Below are positions 1 to 7,506 of a stretch of DNA of 64,000 nt, one piece after another. This stretch comes from JBGSKV01 sp041740975 (GTDB lineage Bacteria; Bdellovibrionota_B; Oligoflexia; Oligoflexales; JALZUQ01), in assembly GCA_041740975.1 (NCBI GenBank), contig JBGSKV010000004.1:37144-101143 (forward strand), given 5' to 3'. The notes under the pieces are model-generated. The model was not told where the DNA came from. It was given only the letters and a program-made list of their open reading frames with translations, and did no database searches. A program made the position numbers and the translations under genes. Each line of letters begins with the position of its first letter. Positions within the stretch are counted from its first letter, which is position 1.

Positions 1-1
1 A

Positions 2-862
2 TTGAGTTCACAAGAACGGCCTATACCGATTCTTTTATTTTCAGGTGGCTATGCAAGTTGTGCCAAGAAAGCCAAAGACAATCGTTGGGAAATGGGGGAA
101 GCCGCTAAGATAGAAAAAATGTGGGAAGCCGCCGGGTTGTCCAAAGTTAGCAGTCAGAAGATTCGGGGTGTGAGTCCGGTAACGATATTTACGTGTTATT
201 CGGCCCTCGATAAGTATAGTTTTTTTGATAGTTTTAACCTCCGCTATTCCCATGATCCAAAATTTGAAAAATATTCACAAATTGATCTGAGCGAGAGTGA
301 ACTCATCTCTAATCACTTCTTGGCGGACTATTTTGCCTACGTAAAAAAAGTCGTCGATGAAACCCGCAAGAAAGGTCCGGTCGAACTTTATATCATGGGG
401 CATTCTTATGGCGCTTGGACGGCCATTCACACCGCGCACCATTTTCACGAATACGTCGAGGTAGCCGGGCTTGTGACGATGGATCCCATCAGTGTTTTAA
501 AGTGCAAAGCCAGTGATATGATCACGCAACCTATCTCGACCCTTATTCAAGATCATCCAGGCTGCCTGGAAAGCCCAACGGACCGAATCACTTTGGAAGC
601 GATTCAGAACTTAGTGAATCACCCGACCATGTCGCCAAAATTTTGGTTGAACGTGTACCAGAACGCATTTCGATTCTTGCATTCTGACGGAATCAAAGAG
701 TTAGATGGTTTTTCAGTCGGCGAAAACTGGGAATACAACTATACTCCTGAAAACGGCCCTCCGGCTCGCTTTGGATTTTTCCGAAATTATCACAGCTACC
801 TCGGGAGAGACCCCATCGTTTGGCAGGACATTCGAGAGAAATACTTTTCTTTCATCAATTAA
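2..862 (+). CDS. alpha/beta hydrolase fold protein (left end cut)
   Basis: The reading frame is open at the left window edge, so the first visible TTG is probably not the real start and an N-terminal part, perhaps a signal peptide, is missing. A nucleophile elbow GHSYG lies at visible residues 133-137 (Ser135), followed by an acid in TMDPIS (Asp161) and a late histidine in RNYHSYL (His264). This Ser-Asp-His order is the usual catalytic triad of alpha/beta hydrolases, lipases and thioesterases. The substrate cannot be told from sequence. No operon partner is visible downstream; the next gene starts about 130 bases later. Confidence 0.7.
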   Translation: MSSQERPIPILLFSGGYASCAKKAKDNRWEMGEAAKIEKMWEAAGLSKVSSQKIRGVSPVTIFTCYSALDKYSFFDSFNLRYSHDPKFEKYSQIDLSESELISNHFLADYFAYVKKVVDETRKKGPVELYIMGHSYGAWTAIHTAHHFHEYVEVAGLVTMDPISVLKCKASDMITQPISTLIQDHPGCLESPTDRITLEAIQNLVNHPTMSPKFWLNVYQNAFRFLHSDGIKELDGFSVGENWEYNYTPENGPPARFGFFRNYHSYLGRDPIVWQDIREKYFSFIN

Positions 863-992
863 ACGGGTCCTATCGATGCATAGTCTTGAACCGAAGGAAT
901 TCACCGACACTTCACGCACAGCGCAAATTTCGATACAGTACTCCTCGAGTTCCCTCTTACCATCCATTGGGGTTCTTTAAAGAGGGTAATTT

Positions 993-2264
993 ATCAAACC
1001 GACGAAACTAAAACGAACACTTGGGCTCTCTGCACTTATTATTTACGGTATTGGCGATATCCTTGGGGCCGGAATATACGCATTAGTAGGTAAAGTTGCC
1101 GGACAAGCCTCCACCTATACGTGGTTGGCGTTTCTCGCAGCATTTGTCGTGGCAGCATTGACTGGACTGTCCTACTCGGAGCTTATTGCCAAGTTTCCGA
1201 AAAGCGCCGGCGCGTCGTACTACGTAAGCAAAGCTTTTAAATCTAAAAAACTGCCCTTGTTAGTCGGATGGTTTGTCGCCTGCGGTTGTATCGTTTCCTT
1301 GGCGGCAGCGTCTCGGGCCTTTGCAGGCTACTCTCAGCAGTTTATAAATATTCCTGATTCTTTACTCGTTGTTCTTTTTATTTCGGTTCTATCGTTCATC
1401 AACTTTCGCGGTATGAGTGAATCATCATTTGTGAACATGTTTTGTACGGCATTGGAAGCTACCGGCTTGCTGCTGATCATTGTTTTTGGATTATATTTTT
1501 TAGATTCTGCCGACATTCCACAGGCCAGTCTTGCAGCGGAGGCGAGCCCGGGTTGGGGACTTTGGATTGGGGCGAGTTTGGCTTTTTATGCCTTTATGGG
1601 ATTCGAAGATCTGGCAAATGTCGCAGAGGAAGCCAAAAATCCACAAAAACATATACCCATAGCTATCATGTGCAGCCTTGTCGTGGCCGCATTATTTTAT
1701 ACGCTGATTGGCTGGATTTCGACGGAGTTTGTATCTACTGAAGACCTTGTCAAATCCTCAGCTCCCCTCGTGTTAGTGATGCAGAAGATCAATGCCCCTC
1801 TATCGCCAACTGTCATTGCAGTTATCTCATTGTTTGCAGTTGCCAACACGGCACTTCTCAATGGGATTACCGGTTCGAGGCTTTTGTATGGGATGGCGGA
1901 AGAGAATTTGTTGCCAGCAAAAATTTTCGCTGTTCATGAGAAAAATAAGACCCCGCATGTTGCCATTGGCATCGTTTTTATCATCGCGATTCTTTTGGGG
2001 GTCTTTTCGAATATTGAAGTTTTGGCAGGAGCGACCAGCTTACTTTTGCTCCTGACGTTTTGTATGGTTCATATTTCTGTCATCAGATTGCGCAAAGTGG
2101 AGACCAAGTCATTTCAGTTGCCAATTTTCATTCCCATAATAGGCGTGTCGACTTGTTTGTTTTTGATTGCACTGTTACCACGCGAGCAACACATGATGGG
2201 TGGCGGAGTTGCGCTAATGGGTCTAGTTCTCGTCACGTTCTACCAGAAAAAACGAGCTCCTTAG
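993..2264 (+). CDS. APC-family amino acid permease, apparent ATC start
   Basis: This is an amino acid/polyamine/organocation permease of the inner membrane with about 10-12 hydrophobic segments. The first canonical start in frame (TTG at 1125) would remove transmembrane helix 1. The frame stays open upstream to a TAA at 987 and encodes LGLSALIIYGIGDILGAGIY, the glycine-rich first helix that binds substrate in this family. No ATG, GTG or TTG is in frame there, but a GAGGG Shine-Dalgarno sequence at 982-986 sits six bases before an in-frame ATC at 993, giving a protein of about 423 aa. The start is therefore either a rare ATC codon or an ATG hit by mutation or sequencing error. The stop overlaps the stop of the convergent CBS gene by a few bases. 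The substrate is unknown. Confidence 0.8.
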   Translation: MKPTKLKRTLGLSALIIYGIGDILGAGIYALVGKVAGQASTYTWLAFLAAFVVAALTGLSYSELIAKFPKSAGASYYVSKAFKSKKLPLLVGWFVACGCIVSLAAASRAFAGYSQQFINIPDSLLVVLFISVLSFINFRGMSESSFVNMFCTALEATGLLLIIVFGLYFLDSADIPQASLAAEASPGWGLWIGASLAFYAFMGFEDLANVAEEAKNPQKHIPIAIMCSLVVAALFYTLIGWISTEFVSTEDLVKSSAPLVLVMQKINAPLSPTVIAVISLFAVANTALLNGITGSRLLYGMAEENLLPAKIFAVHEKNKTPHVAIGIVFIIAILLGVFSNIEVLAGATSLLLLLTFCMVHISVIRLRKVETKSFQLPIFIPIIGVSTCLFLIALLPREQHMMGGGVALMGLVLVTFYQKKRAP

Positions 2265-2683
2265 TGCGGCTGCTTTATATCAGTTAGGAGCTCAAGAATA
2301 AGCTTTTTGTTTTCACATTTGCCCGCCAGATCTGCCAAAGCCACGACTCCGATCGGGTTATGCTTTTCGTCGACAACAAGTAAGCGCTGAGTCTTATGTG
2401 CTTGCATCGTGTAGACCGCATCGTCAATGGTTGCATCCGGAGAGACCGTAGCCAACTTTCTTTCCATAAACTCCGAAAGGCGAGTCTGTCCGCCCCGTCC
2501 GGACGCAATGGGCCCGAGGACGAGATCCCTATCGGTAACGCAGCCCGCGAGTTCTTTTCCGGATTTGGTAAGACAAAGAAATCCGATGTCTTGGTCGCGC
2601 ATTTTTCGCGCCGCATCAAACACGCTTGACGCGACATCCATGCTCACGACACCTTGATTCATCACCGCTTTCACAAGTTGCAT
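2261..2683 (-). CDS. Two-CBS-domain protein
   Basis: A 140-aa protein made almost only of a CBS pair (Bateman module). The first repeat carries GFLCLTKSGKELAGCVTDRD and the second TQRLLVVDEKHNPIGVVALA, the usual beta-alpha-beta pattern ending in G(V/C)(V/T)xxxD. Stand-alone CBS proteins bind adenine nucleotides and regulate a partner or act as stress-linked sensors. It is convergent with the APC permease and overlaps it at the stops, so no operon partner is indicated. Target protein unknown. Confidence 0.85.
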   Translation of the reverse strand: MQLVKAVMNQGVVSMDVASSVFDAARKMRDQDIGFLCLTKSGKELAGCVTDRDLVLGPIASGRGGQTRLSEFMERKLATVSPDATIDDAVYTMQAHKTQRLLVVDEKHNPIGVVALADLAGKCENKKLILELLTDIKQPH

Positions 2684-2796
2684 ATCATCTCCTTTGGCTC
2701 AATTCTTCGGACGCCTTTTCTTGCGTTGCAATAATCTCGCCATAGGATTAGTGATAACTTGTTTACGGAATGAGCGTACTTGGCGAGGGGTATTAG

Positions 2797-3141
2797 ATGC
2801 GACATAAAAAATTAAAGTTTAAAAAAGGATTTCGCGTAGCATTTTCCAACAAAAAGGCGCAGGTGGCCGAGATGGTTCTTCCACCTGGGGAAGAGGAGGG
2901 CGGCGCTGATAATAAGCATATTGGCAGTGACCAGTGGCTTTTTGTGCAGGATGGTCGAGGAGTGGCTACCGTCAATGGCAGGCGCTACGTGCTGGGCACT
3001 GGAAGCATTTTGCTGATTGAAAAAGGTGACGTGCATGAGATCCGCAATACTGGAAAAAAACTGTTAAGAACTTTGAATTGGTATGTACCGCCAGCTTTTA
3101 AGAAAAATGGCGATCCGTTACCGGCAGGAAAGAAAAAATAA
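2797..3141 (+). CDS. Cupin-domain protein
   Basis: A 114-aa single-domain cupin. The metal-binding motif 1 region is seen as HIGSDQWLFVQDGRGVATVNG and motif 2 as GDVHEIRNTGKKLLRTL. The first motif keeps a His and Gln where many cupins have HxH...E, so metal binding is not certain. An AGGGG Shine-Dalgarno sequence lies eight bases before the ATG. Small cupins of this type are often cytosolic isomerases, dioxygenases or sugar-binding proteins; the sequence does not decide which. It stands alone. Confidence 0.8.
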   Translation: MRHKKLKFKKGFRVAFSNKKAQVAEMVLPPGEEEGGADNKHIGSDQWLFVQDGRGVATVNGRRYVLGTGSILLIEKGDVHEIRNTGKKLLRTLNWYVPPAFKKNGDPLPAGKKK

Positions 3142-3172
3142 TGAGTTGGGAAATTCGCTTAAATAAAAAAGC

Positions 3173-3237
3173 GAGCGGATGTTGAACTGACAGACATAAA
3201 ACGTAAGTCTTATATTATCTGATTCAAACATCCGCTC
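3173..3237. repeat. Inverted repeat, 11-bp arms with long loop
   Basis: GAGCGGATGTT at 3173-3183 is exactly reverse-complementary to AACATCCGCTC at 3227-3237, and the pairing can be extended by GAA/TTC with a one-base bulge. The loop is about 43 bases. There is no T-run after the right arm, so a simple intrinsic terminator is unlikely. It lies in the 302-base gap between the cupin gene and the convergent SRPBCC gene, where I see no convincing gene. It could be a small dispersed repeat, a protein-binding site or an RNA stem. Confidence 0.5.
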
Positions 3238-3443
3238 TATTCGTAGTTGATCTTTGATCACTCGCCAATCATCTGCGAACAATATGAATAATGCAAATGA
3301 AATGCCAAAAAAAATCTTGTACGAAGCGGAGTATCATTGCGACAAAAAAGAGAAAAAAATATTTTCGAGTAATTATGACTGTAGCTTCGATCCTACATCG
3401 AAACTTTTTACCTACACTTCAGAAGCCCCGTCCAAAGCAAACC

Positions 3444-3896
3444 TTAACCTTTGACTTCGTCCACCATTTTCTGAAAGCCTTCGAACATGGTGGGAAGGTT
3501 AGCCTTAGCAATCTGGTCGGTCACGAATCCCGGCACGAACCCTTTGAAGTTCAAATCCAGTGTGTAGGTCGCCTTGGTTTTCGCGACCCCCTTCTTGTCA
3601 GGCTTGAGCGCCTTAAGTTCCCAGGAGCCGCTATTGGATTTCATAATGTTGGAGTCGTCCATGTCCCACCATATTTTATGGGGCTCGGTCGCATACATAT
3701 TGAGGACGTAGTAAAAGGTCTTGATAAGGTTCAATTCGTAGCGCACCTGACAGGTGGACCCTGCGGTTTTTGCGGGTAAAACTTCGATTTTTTGAACCCC
3801 TGGTAAGTAGTCGGGATATTTACTGTATGTCGAAATGGCAGTAAAAACGTCATTGATTTCGCCATGAAAGCTATGCTGTTCGGTTATGCTAGGCAA
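3444..3896 (-). CDS. SRPBCC-family (RatA/COQ10-like) lipid-binding protein
   Basis: A 150-aa protein of the START/SRPBCC fold. The start MPSITEQHSFHGEINDVF and the motif YSKYPDYLPGVQKIEVL match the polyketide cyclase/COQ10/RatA branch, whose members bind ubiquinone-like or other hydrophobic ligands in a deep cavity. The start is TTG with an AAGGAG Shine-Dalgarno sequence six bases upstream. It lies divergently from khpA. The ligand cannot be predicted, and there is no RnfH (RatB) partner next to it, so the toxin name RatA is not justified. Confidence 0.75.
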   Translation of the reverse strand: MPSITEQHSFHGEINDVFTAISTYSKYPDYLPGVQKIEVLPAKTAGSTCQVRYELNLIKTFYYVLNMYATEPHKIWWDMDDSNIMKSNSGSWELKALKPDKKGVAKTKATYTLDLNFKGFVPGFVTDQIAKANLPTMFEGFQKMVDEVKG

Positions 3897-4015
3897 TTTT
3901 TAGCTCCTTCCATTGACAATGCATCTTCGATAAACTGATATTGAGGGTTCTGACTAAGGCTCTAAGTGAACCGTTGTCTTTTGGACGTTGTTATTCTAAC
4001 CGGAGTGGATCAGTT

Positions 4016-4249
4016 ATGAAAGAGTTAGTAGAGTACATTGCAAAAGCACTTGTGGATGAAGTGGACAAAATCGAGATTTCGGAAATCACTGGAAATCAAA
4101 CCAACATCATCGAACTCAAAGTTGCAAAAGAAGACATCGGTAAAGTGATTGGTCGCCAAGGCAAAACAGCAAACGCTATCAGAACAATATTAAACTGCGC
4201 CGCTGCAAAATTGCAGAAGCGATATATTTTACAAATCATTGACGAATAA
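4016..4249 (+). CDS. khpA: KH-domain RNA-binding protein KhpA
   Basis: A 77-aa single type-II KH domain. The RNA-contacting GxxG loop is GRQG within IGKVIGRQGKTANAIRTIL, and the length matches KhpA (formerly YlqC). KhpA binds many transcripts, often with KhpB, and affects division and small-RNA regulation. The frame is open further upstream, but the ATG at 4016 is preceded by a CGGAG Shine-Dalgarno sequence and begins MKELVEYIAKALVD, as in the family. It is followed six bases after its stop by nagZ. It is often found with rpsP, rimM and trmD, which are absent here. Confidence 0.92.
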   Translation: MKELVEYIAKALVDEVDKIEISEITGNQTNIIELKVAKEDIGKVIGRQGKTANAIRTILNCAAAKLQKRYILQIIDE

Positions 4250-4255
4250 GTTGCT

Positions 4256-5254
4256 GTGTCTAAAATCGATGCTGCCAGTTCAATTCTCGTCGCTGCTATT
4301 GAAGGTGTGGACTTAACACCGGAAGAGCGCGACTTTTTTTTATCTGAACAGCCCGCGGGCATCACTCTCTTCGCCCGAAATATTTCTTACCCTCTCGAAA
4401 AAACCAAAAAGTTTCTCGCTGATTTCCAATCACTTTCCACCACGGGTTTGCCTTTTATTGTAGCTATTGATCAAGAAGGTGGGCGAGTGCGCCGAATTCG
4501 TGAATCCTTCCCCGATCAAATTTCAATGATGGAACTCACGGGGGGCAAGGATGATCCATCGGCTCTCGAGGAGATTGAAGATCATGGCGCCAAAATTGGA
4601 GGACTCCTCTTGGACGTCGGGGTCAATGTTAACTTTGCTCCCGTTCTTGATGTACTGACCGAGTCTAAGAATGTGGGAATTGGTGATCGAGCCTTCGGTA
4701 CAGACCCTGTTTCTGTCGCCAAGCGGGCGTCAGCTTTTTTGACTGGCATGCAGGGCGCGGGATTGCTGGGGTGCCTGAAGCACTTTCCGGGTCAAGGTGA
4801 TGCAGGAGCCGACACCCATCACGGACCTGCCACTATCGATAAGACGATAGAAGAACTCGAAGAGTGCGAGTTGGTTCCCTTTCAAGAGATGTTGGGCGAT
4901 GCCAGTCTCGTTATGATTTCGCATTGCCAATATACGGCCTTTGACGAAATGCCTGCTTCCTTATCGCCGATTGTGATCTCTTACCTTCGCCGTGAACTTG
5001 GTTTTGCCGGCATAGTGGTCAGTGACGACTTTAATATGCATGCCATTCAGCAAGATGCTAGTTCGTGGACCCAAGCACTTATTGAGAGTGTGATGGCCGG
5101 CACCGATATGCTTTTAGTATGCCGTGGGCTCGACAAATTTAAACTTGCTTTGGAGGCCTTGCGGGCAGAAGCTGAATCTAATCCAGTTTTTTCAGATCGA
5201 TTGAATGACGCGGCAAGTAGAGTTGAGAAGCTTCGCTCCAGTTTATCCTCCTAA
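4256..5254 (+). CDS. nagZ: Beta-N-acetylhexosaminidase NagZ (GH3)
   Basis: A 332-aa single-domain glycoside hydrolase family 3 enzyme that removes GlcNAc from GlcNAc-anhydromuropeptides in the cytoplasm during peptidoglycan recycling. The NagZ hallmark KHFPGQGD lies at 175-182, followed by the loop AGADTHHGP that supplies the catalytic His, and the Asp nucleophile lies in VSDDFNMHAI near 257. The N-terminal part shows FARNI and AIDQEGGRVRR. There is no signal peptide. The start is GTG, six bases after the khpA stop, so the two are probably co-transcribed. Confidence 0.93.
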   Translation: MSKIDAASSILVAAIEGVDLTPEERDFFLSEQPAGITLFARNISYPLEKTKKFLADFQSLSTTGLPFIVAIDQEGGRVRRIRESFPDQISMMELTGGKDDPSALEEIEDHGAKIGGLLLDVGVNVNFAPVLDVLTESKNVGIGDRAFGTDPVSVAKRASAFLTGMQGAGLLGCLKHFPGQGDAGADTHHGPATIDKTIEELEECELVPFQEMLGDASLVMISHCQYTAFDEMPASLSPIVISYLRRELGFAGIVVSDDFNMHAIQQDASSWTQALIESVMAGTDMLLVCRGLDKFKLALEALRAEAESNPVFSDRLNDAASRVEKLRSSLSS

Positions 5255-5430
5255 AACGTGGCCTAAGCATAAGTTCGTAACGTAATTTAAGAGAAAGCTA
5301 TGTCTTCAATTGCTTAGGGTTTTAAGAAATAGCTAAAGTTTTTCCCAAGACTTGCCGATAGAGTCGCAGCTTTATCAAAATTTAAATTTTTTCCAGTCGA
5401 GCGACTGATGCAACTTAGAGAAGCCATAGC

Positions 5431-5784
5431 ATGAATAAGCTTATTTTAATCCTTATATTACTATTGCCTGCTCAGCCCTTATTTGCCAGCTCCGAAATTG
5501 ATCCCCCTCGTGGAACATTAAAAAAAGTTATTGGGATTTCTGCCACTGTGGTGGGCGGCATTACGGCAATCATGGTGCCTGCCTATTCTGAATCGAAGAC
5601 GGAAAAGTATTTTGGCTTAGGCTTAGGTGCTGCAACGATTTTTGTCGGTGTCCAAATGATTAGGTCAGGCAATTCAGAAGGGCGCTACTACCGAGAGTGG
5701 CGACAGCGCAGTTTTTCAAAGCATGGGGTGGGCATTCACATGCTCGAAGGAGGACCCGCCCTGGCCTATGAATTAGAATTTTAA
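5431..5784 (+). CDS. Small secreted/membrane protein, copy 1 of a paralogue pair
   Basis: A 117-aa protein with a clear signal peptide (hydrophobic 3-17, cleavage near FAS-SE) followed by PPRGTLKK, two short hydrophobic segments, then GRYYREWRQR and the ending GPALAYELEF. It is a paralogue of the 118-aa protein at 9451-9807, sharing PPRGTLKK, a glycine-rich hydrophobic centre, SGNxxGRxYREW, HGxGI and GPALAYExxF. The family is not one I recognise. The two hydrophobic stretches after the signal peptide suggest an inner-membrane hairpin. A decayed third copy of its C-terminus lies near 9215-9325. Confidence 0.75.
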   Translation: MNKLILILILLLPAQPLFASSEIDPPRGTLKKVIGISATVVGGITAIMVPAYSESKTEKYFGLGLGAATIFVGVQMIRSGNSEGRYYREWRQRSFSKHGVGIHMLEGGPALAYELEF

Positions 5785-6075
5785 TCATAAGATATGTCAC
5801 GCTAATCCATTGTCATATGCGGCGAAACTTTTCGGGTTTGTCGTTATGTTTTGTCAAGTTCTTACTTATCTACGCTGCCTAAACCAAAAAAAGGTGCGCA
5901 GAGCCACCAGTTGTGTTCGACTTTTGCCGTGCATGTTTAAGTAATTTGCAATATTTTTCAGCTTTCCCGCCTCTTGTCACTTTTTGCAATTTAATCTTTG
6001 CAATTCCCCTAGTTCCGTAATAAGTCAAACTTAAGACGCAAACCAAGACTATGAGTGTTTTAAAGGGGATTGGAC
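5785..6075. other. Intergenic region
   Basis: About 290 bases between a small secreted protein and the next secreted protein. I find no open frame with a ribosome binding site and no strong hairpin. The direct repeat TTTGCAAT occurs at about 5983 and 5997 (spaced about 15 bases), of unknown meaning. Confidence 0.4.
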
Positions 6076-6675
6076 ATGCTTAAACAAAGCTTACTTATCG
6101 GAATATTTTGCTTATTTGGTGCCGTCACGAGCCTCGGTGAAAAAATTGATCGTGAACTTCCTGCTGACCATTGCGAGCTGTATGTAAATGGTTTCGTGCA
6201 GGCAACGGGAAGGTATATTCACAGTTGGATTTGGCTTGAGTCCTATCTCTCGGTCAATGAAAAAGATTTGGTAGGGAAACAAGGTGGGGAGATTCTCGAA
6301 GTCGGTATGCTTGCCAATGGCAAAGATGTTTTTAAGGCATTGAGAATAGAGCCAGCGTATTATCGCATTACGACTGATCTGCTTCCGCTTGATCCAGATG
6401 GACATGGCGGCTATGAGACGGGCGAACCCTATGACCTCAAAAACTTTTCGTATTATGTCATCGTCAAACGAGCAGATGGTTCCGTGGATCGTCTATGGCT
6501 ATCAAATGGCGGTAAAGATTTTCAATGGCCAGAAGTCTACGAGCCTTTTGAGAAAATTCGCGTCGAAGGTGCACCAGTTGGACGCGGCGAGGCATTTGCT
6601 TTAAAAACGGATGTTCAAAAAATATCGCCACTTTTTAATCAGCGTAAAGCTTGTCAAAATCTTTTTAAGGATTAG
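6076..6675 (+). CDS. Secreted protein of unknown function
   Basis: A 199-aa protein with a signal peptide (hydrophobic 5-18, cleavage near SLG-EK). The ATG at 6076 is chosen over an in-frame TTG at 6070 because an AAGGGG Shine-Dalgarno sequence lies seven bases before it. The mature part is rich in aromatic residues and has two cysteines (DHCELYVNGF and RKACQNLF) that could form a disulfide. I do not recognise the family. It lies in the accessory stretch between two copies of a duplicated gene. Confidence 0.7.
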   Translation: MLKQSLLIGIFCLFGAVTSLGEKIDRELPADHCELYVNGFVQATGRYIHSWIWLESYLSVNEKDLVGKQGGEILEVGMLANGKDVFKALRIEPAYYRITTDLLPLDPDGHGGYETGEPYDLKNFSYYVIVKRADGSVDRLWLSNGGKDFQWPEVYEPFEKIRVEGAPVGRGEAFALKTDVQKISPLFNQRKACQNLFKD

Positions 6676-6759
6676 AAGGGGTTGAAGATTGGGTGCAAAA
6701 AAAGTGATTCAGGCCACTTTTTGCCCGAATCGGTCTTAATGGGCCAAAATATTTGAAGC

Positions 6760-7344
6760 CTATTTTGTTTTCTTTTTGAATACCACATCGAAACCATTTT
6801 CGTTGTCGCTAAATTTATGACGAGTTTTAGCCGACTGCCCATTTTCACCCGTAGTGGCAATAATCAATTCAGTTTTCTTGGTATTCAAGTTGAGTCTGGT
6901 ATACAACGTAGATTGAGAAACTAATCCAAGCTTTGAAATTTCTGGACCTTTCTCGTATGCAATGTCGGCAGCCAAATCAGTGGCACTATCTTCTTTAGAC
7001 TCAAGTAAATCGATAAGCCCCTGGCCAACTAATTCTTCGTCTGCCGTTTCCGAGCAATCAGAAGTAGAATTCCAGATTTTTGCAACTACATTTAAATCCA
7101 GGCTACTATTTTGATATTTTTCAATTTTAAAAATATATTTTGCAGATTTGATTGACTGGCTATCGGAAGCTGTCATATCAAAGCATTTCGTTTCCCACTC
7201 TCCTTCTAAATCCGCAATAAACGCTTTTACTTTTTTGCTGGATTGCAGATCTTTGATTTTGGAGCTATCGTGGTTGCATCCTACAAACACAAACGCTGCG
7301 ATGATAATGGAAAACACAATAAAGCTTCGCAATGAGATGGGCAT
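6760..7344 (-). CDS. Lipoprotein of unknown function
   Basis: A 194-aa protein with an N-terminal hydrophobic stretch and a lipobox FVGC (Cys23), so it should be lipidated and exported. The mature protein has two further cysteines (TKCFDM and SDCSET), probably disulfide-bonded, and a beta-rich profile with a TRLNLN-type strand. No domain recognised. It is transcribed away from the larger lipoprotein gene on the same strand, about 160 bases downstream of it. Confidence 0.7.
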   Translation of the reverse strand: MPISLRSFIVFSIIIAAFVFVGCNHDSSKIKDLQSSKKVKAFIADLEGEWETKCFDMTASDSQSIKSAKYIFKIEKYQNSSLDLNVVAKIWNSTSDCSETADEELVGQGLIDLLESKEDSATDLAADIAYEKGPEISKLGLVSQSTLYTRLNLNTKKTELIIATTGENGQSAKTRHKFSDNENGFDVVFKKKTK

Positions 7345-7506
7345 GACGGGTAACTCCGCGTGGAAAAAGGCTCGTACTCCGCCCCTGTTAGAGCAAGGTC
7401 CATGCCACTCTTTATGCTTGTAGAATTAGATAGATAGCGATCGGGGTGTGTCAAAATGTCATCTCTTGCGCAGACTCGAGACGGATCGGGCGGGATGGGA
7501 ACGGGT

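Noticed and set aside
820..1011. 63-aa open frame between the hydrolase and the permease
   Set aside because: Overlaps both genes in other frames, without a ribosome site or family pattern.
3254..3454. 66-aa open frame on the plus strand
   Set aside because: No ribosome site, composition atypical, and it runs into the end of the convergent SRPBCC gene.
3291..3779. 162-aa open frame on the plus strand
   Set aside because: It is the antisense shadow of the SRPBCC gene, which has family motifs and a good start.
3444..3896. RatA toxin of a RatAB toxin-antitoxin pair
   Set aside because: The fold matches, but no RatB/RnfH gene is adjacent and such SRPBCC proteins are usually lipid-binding.
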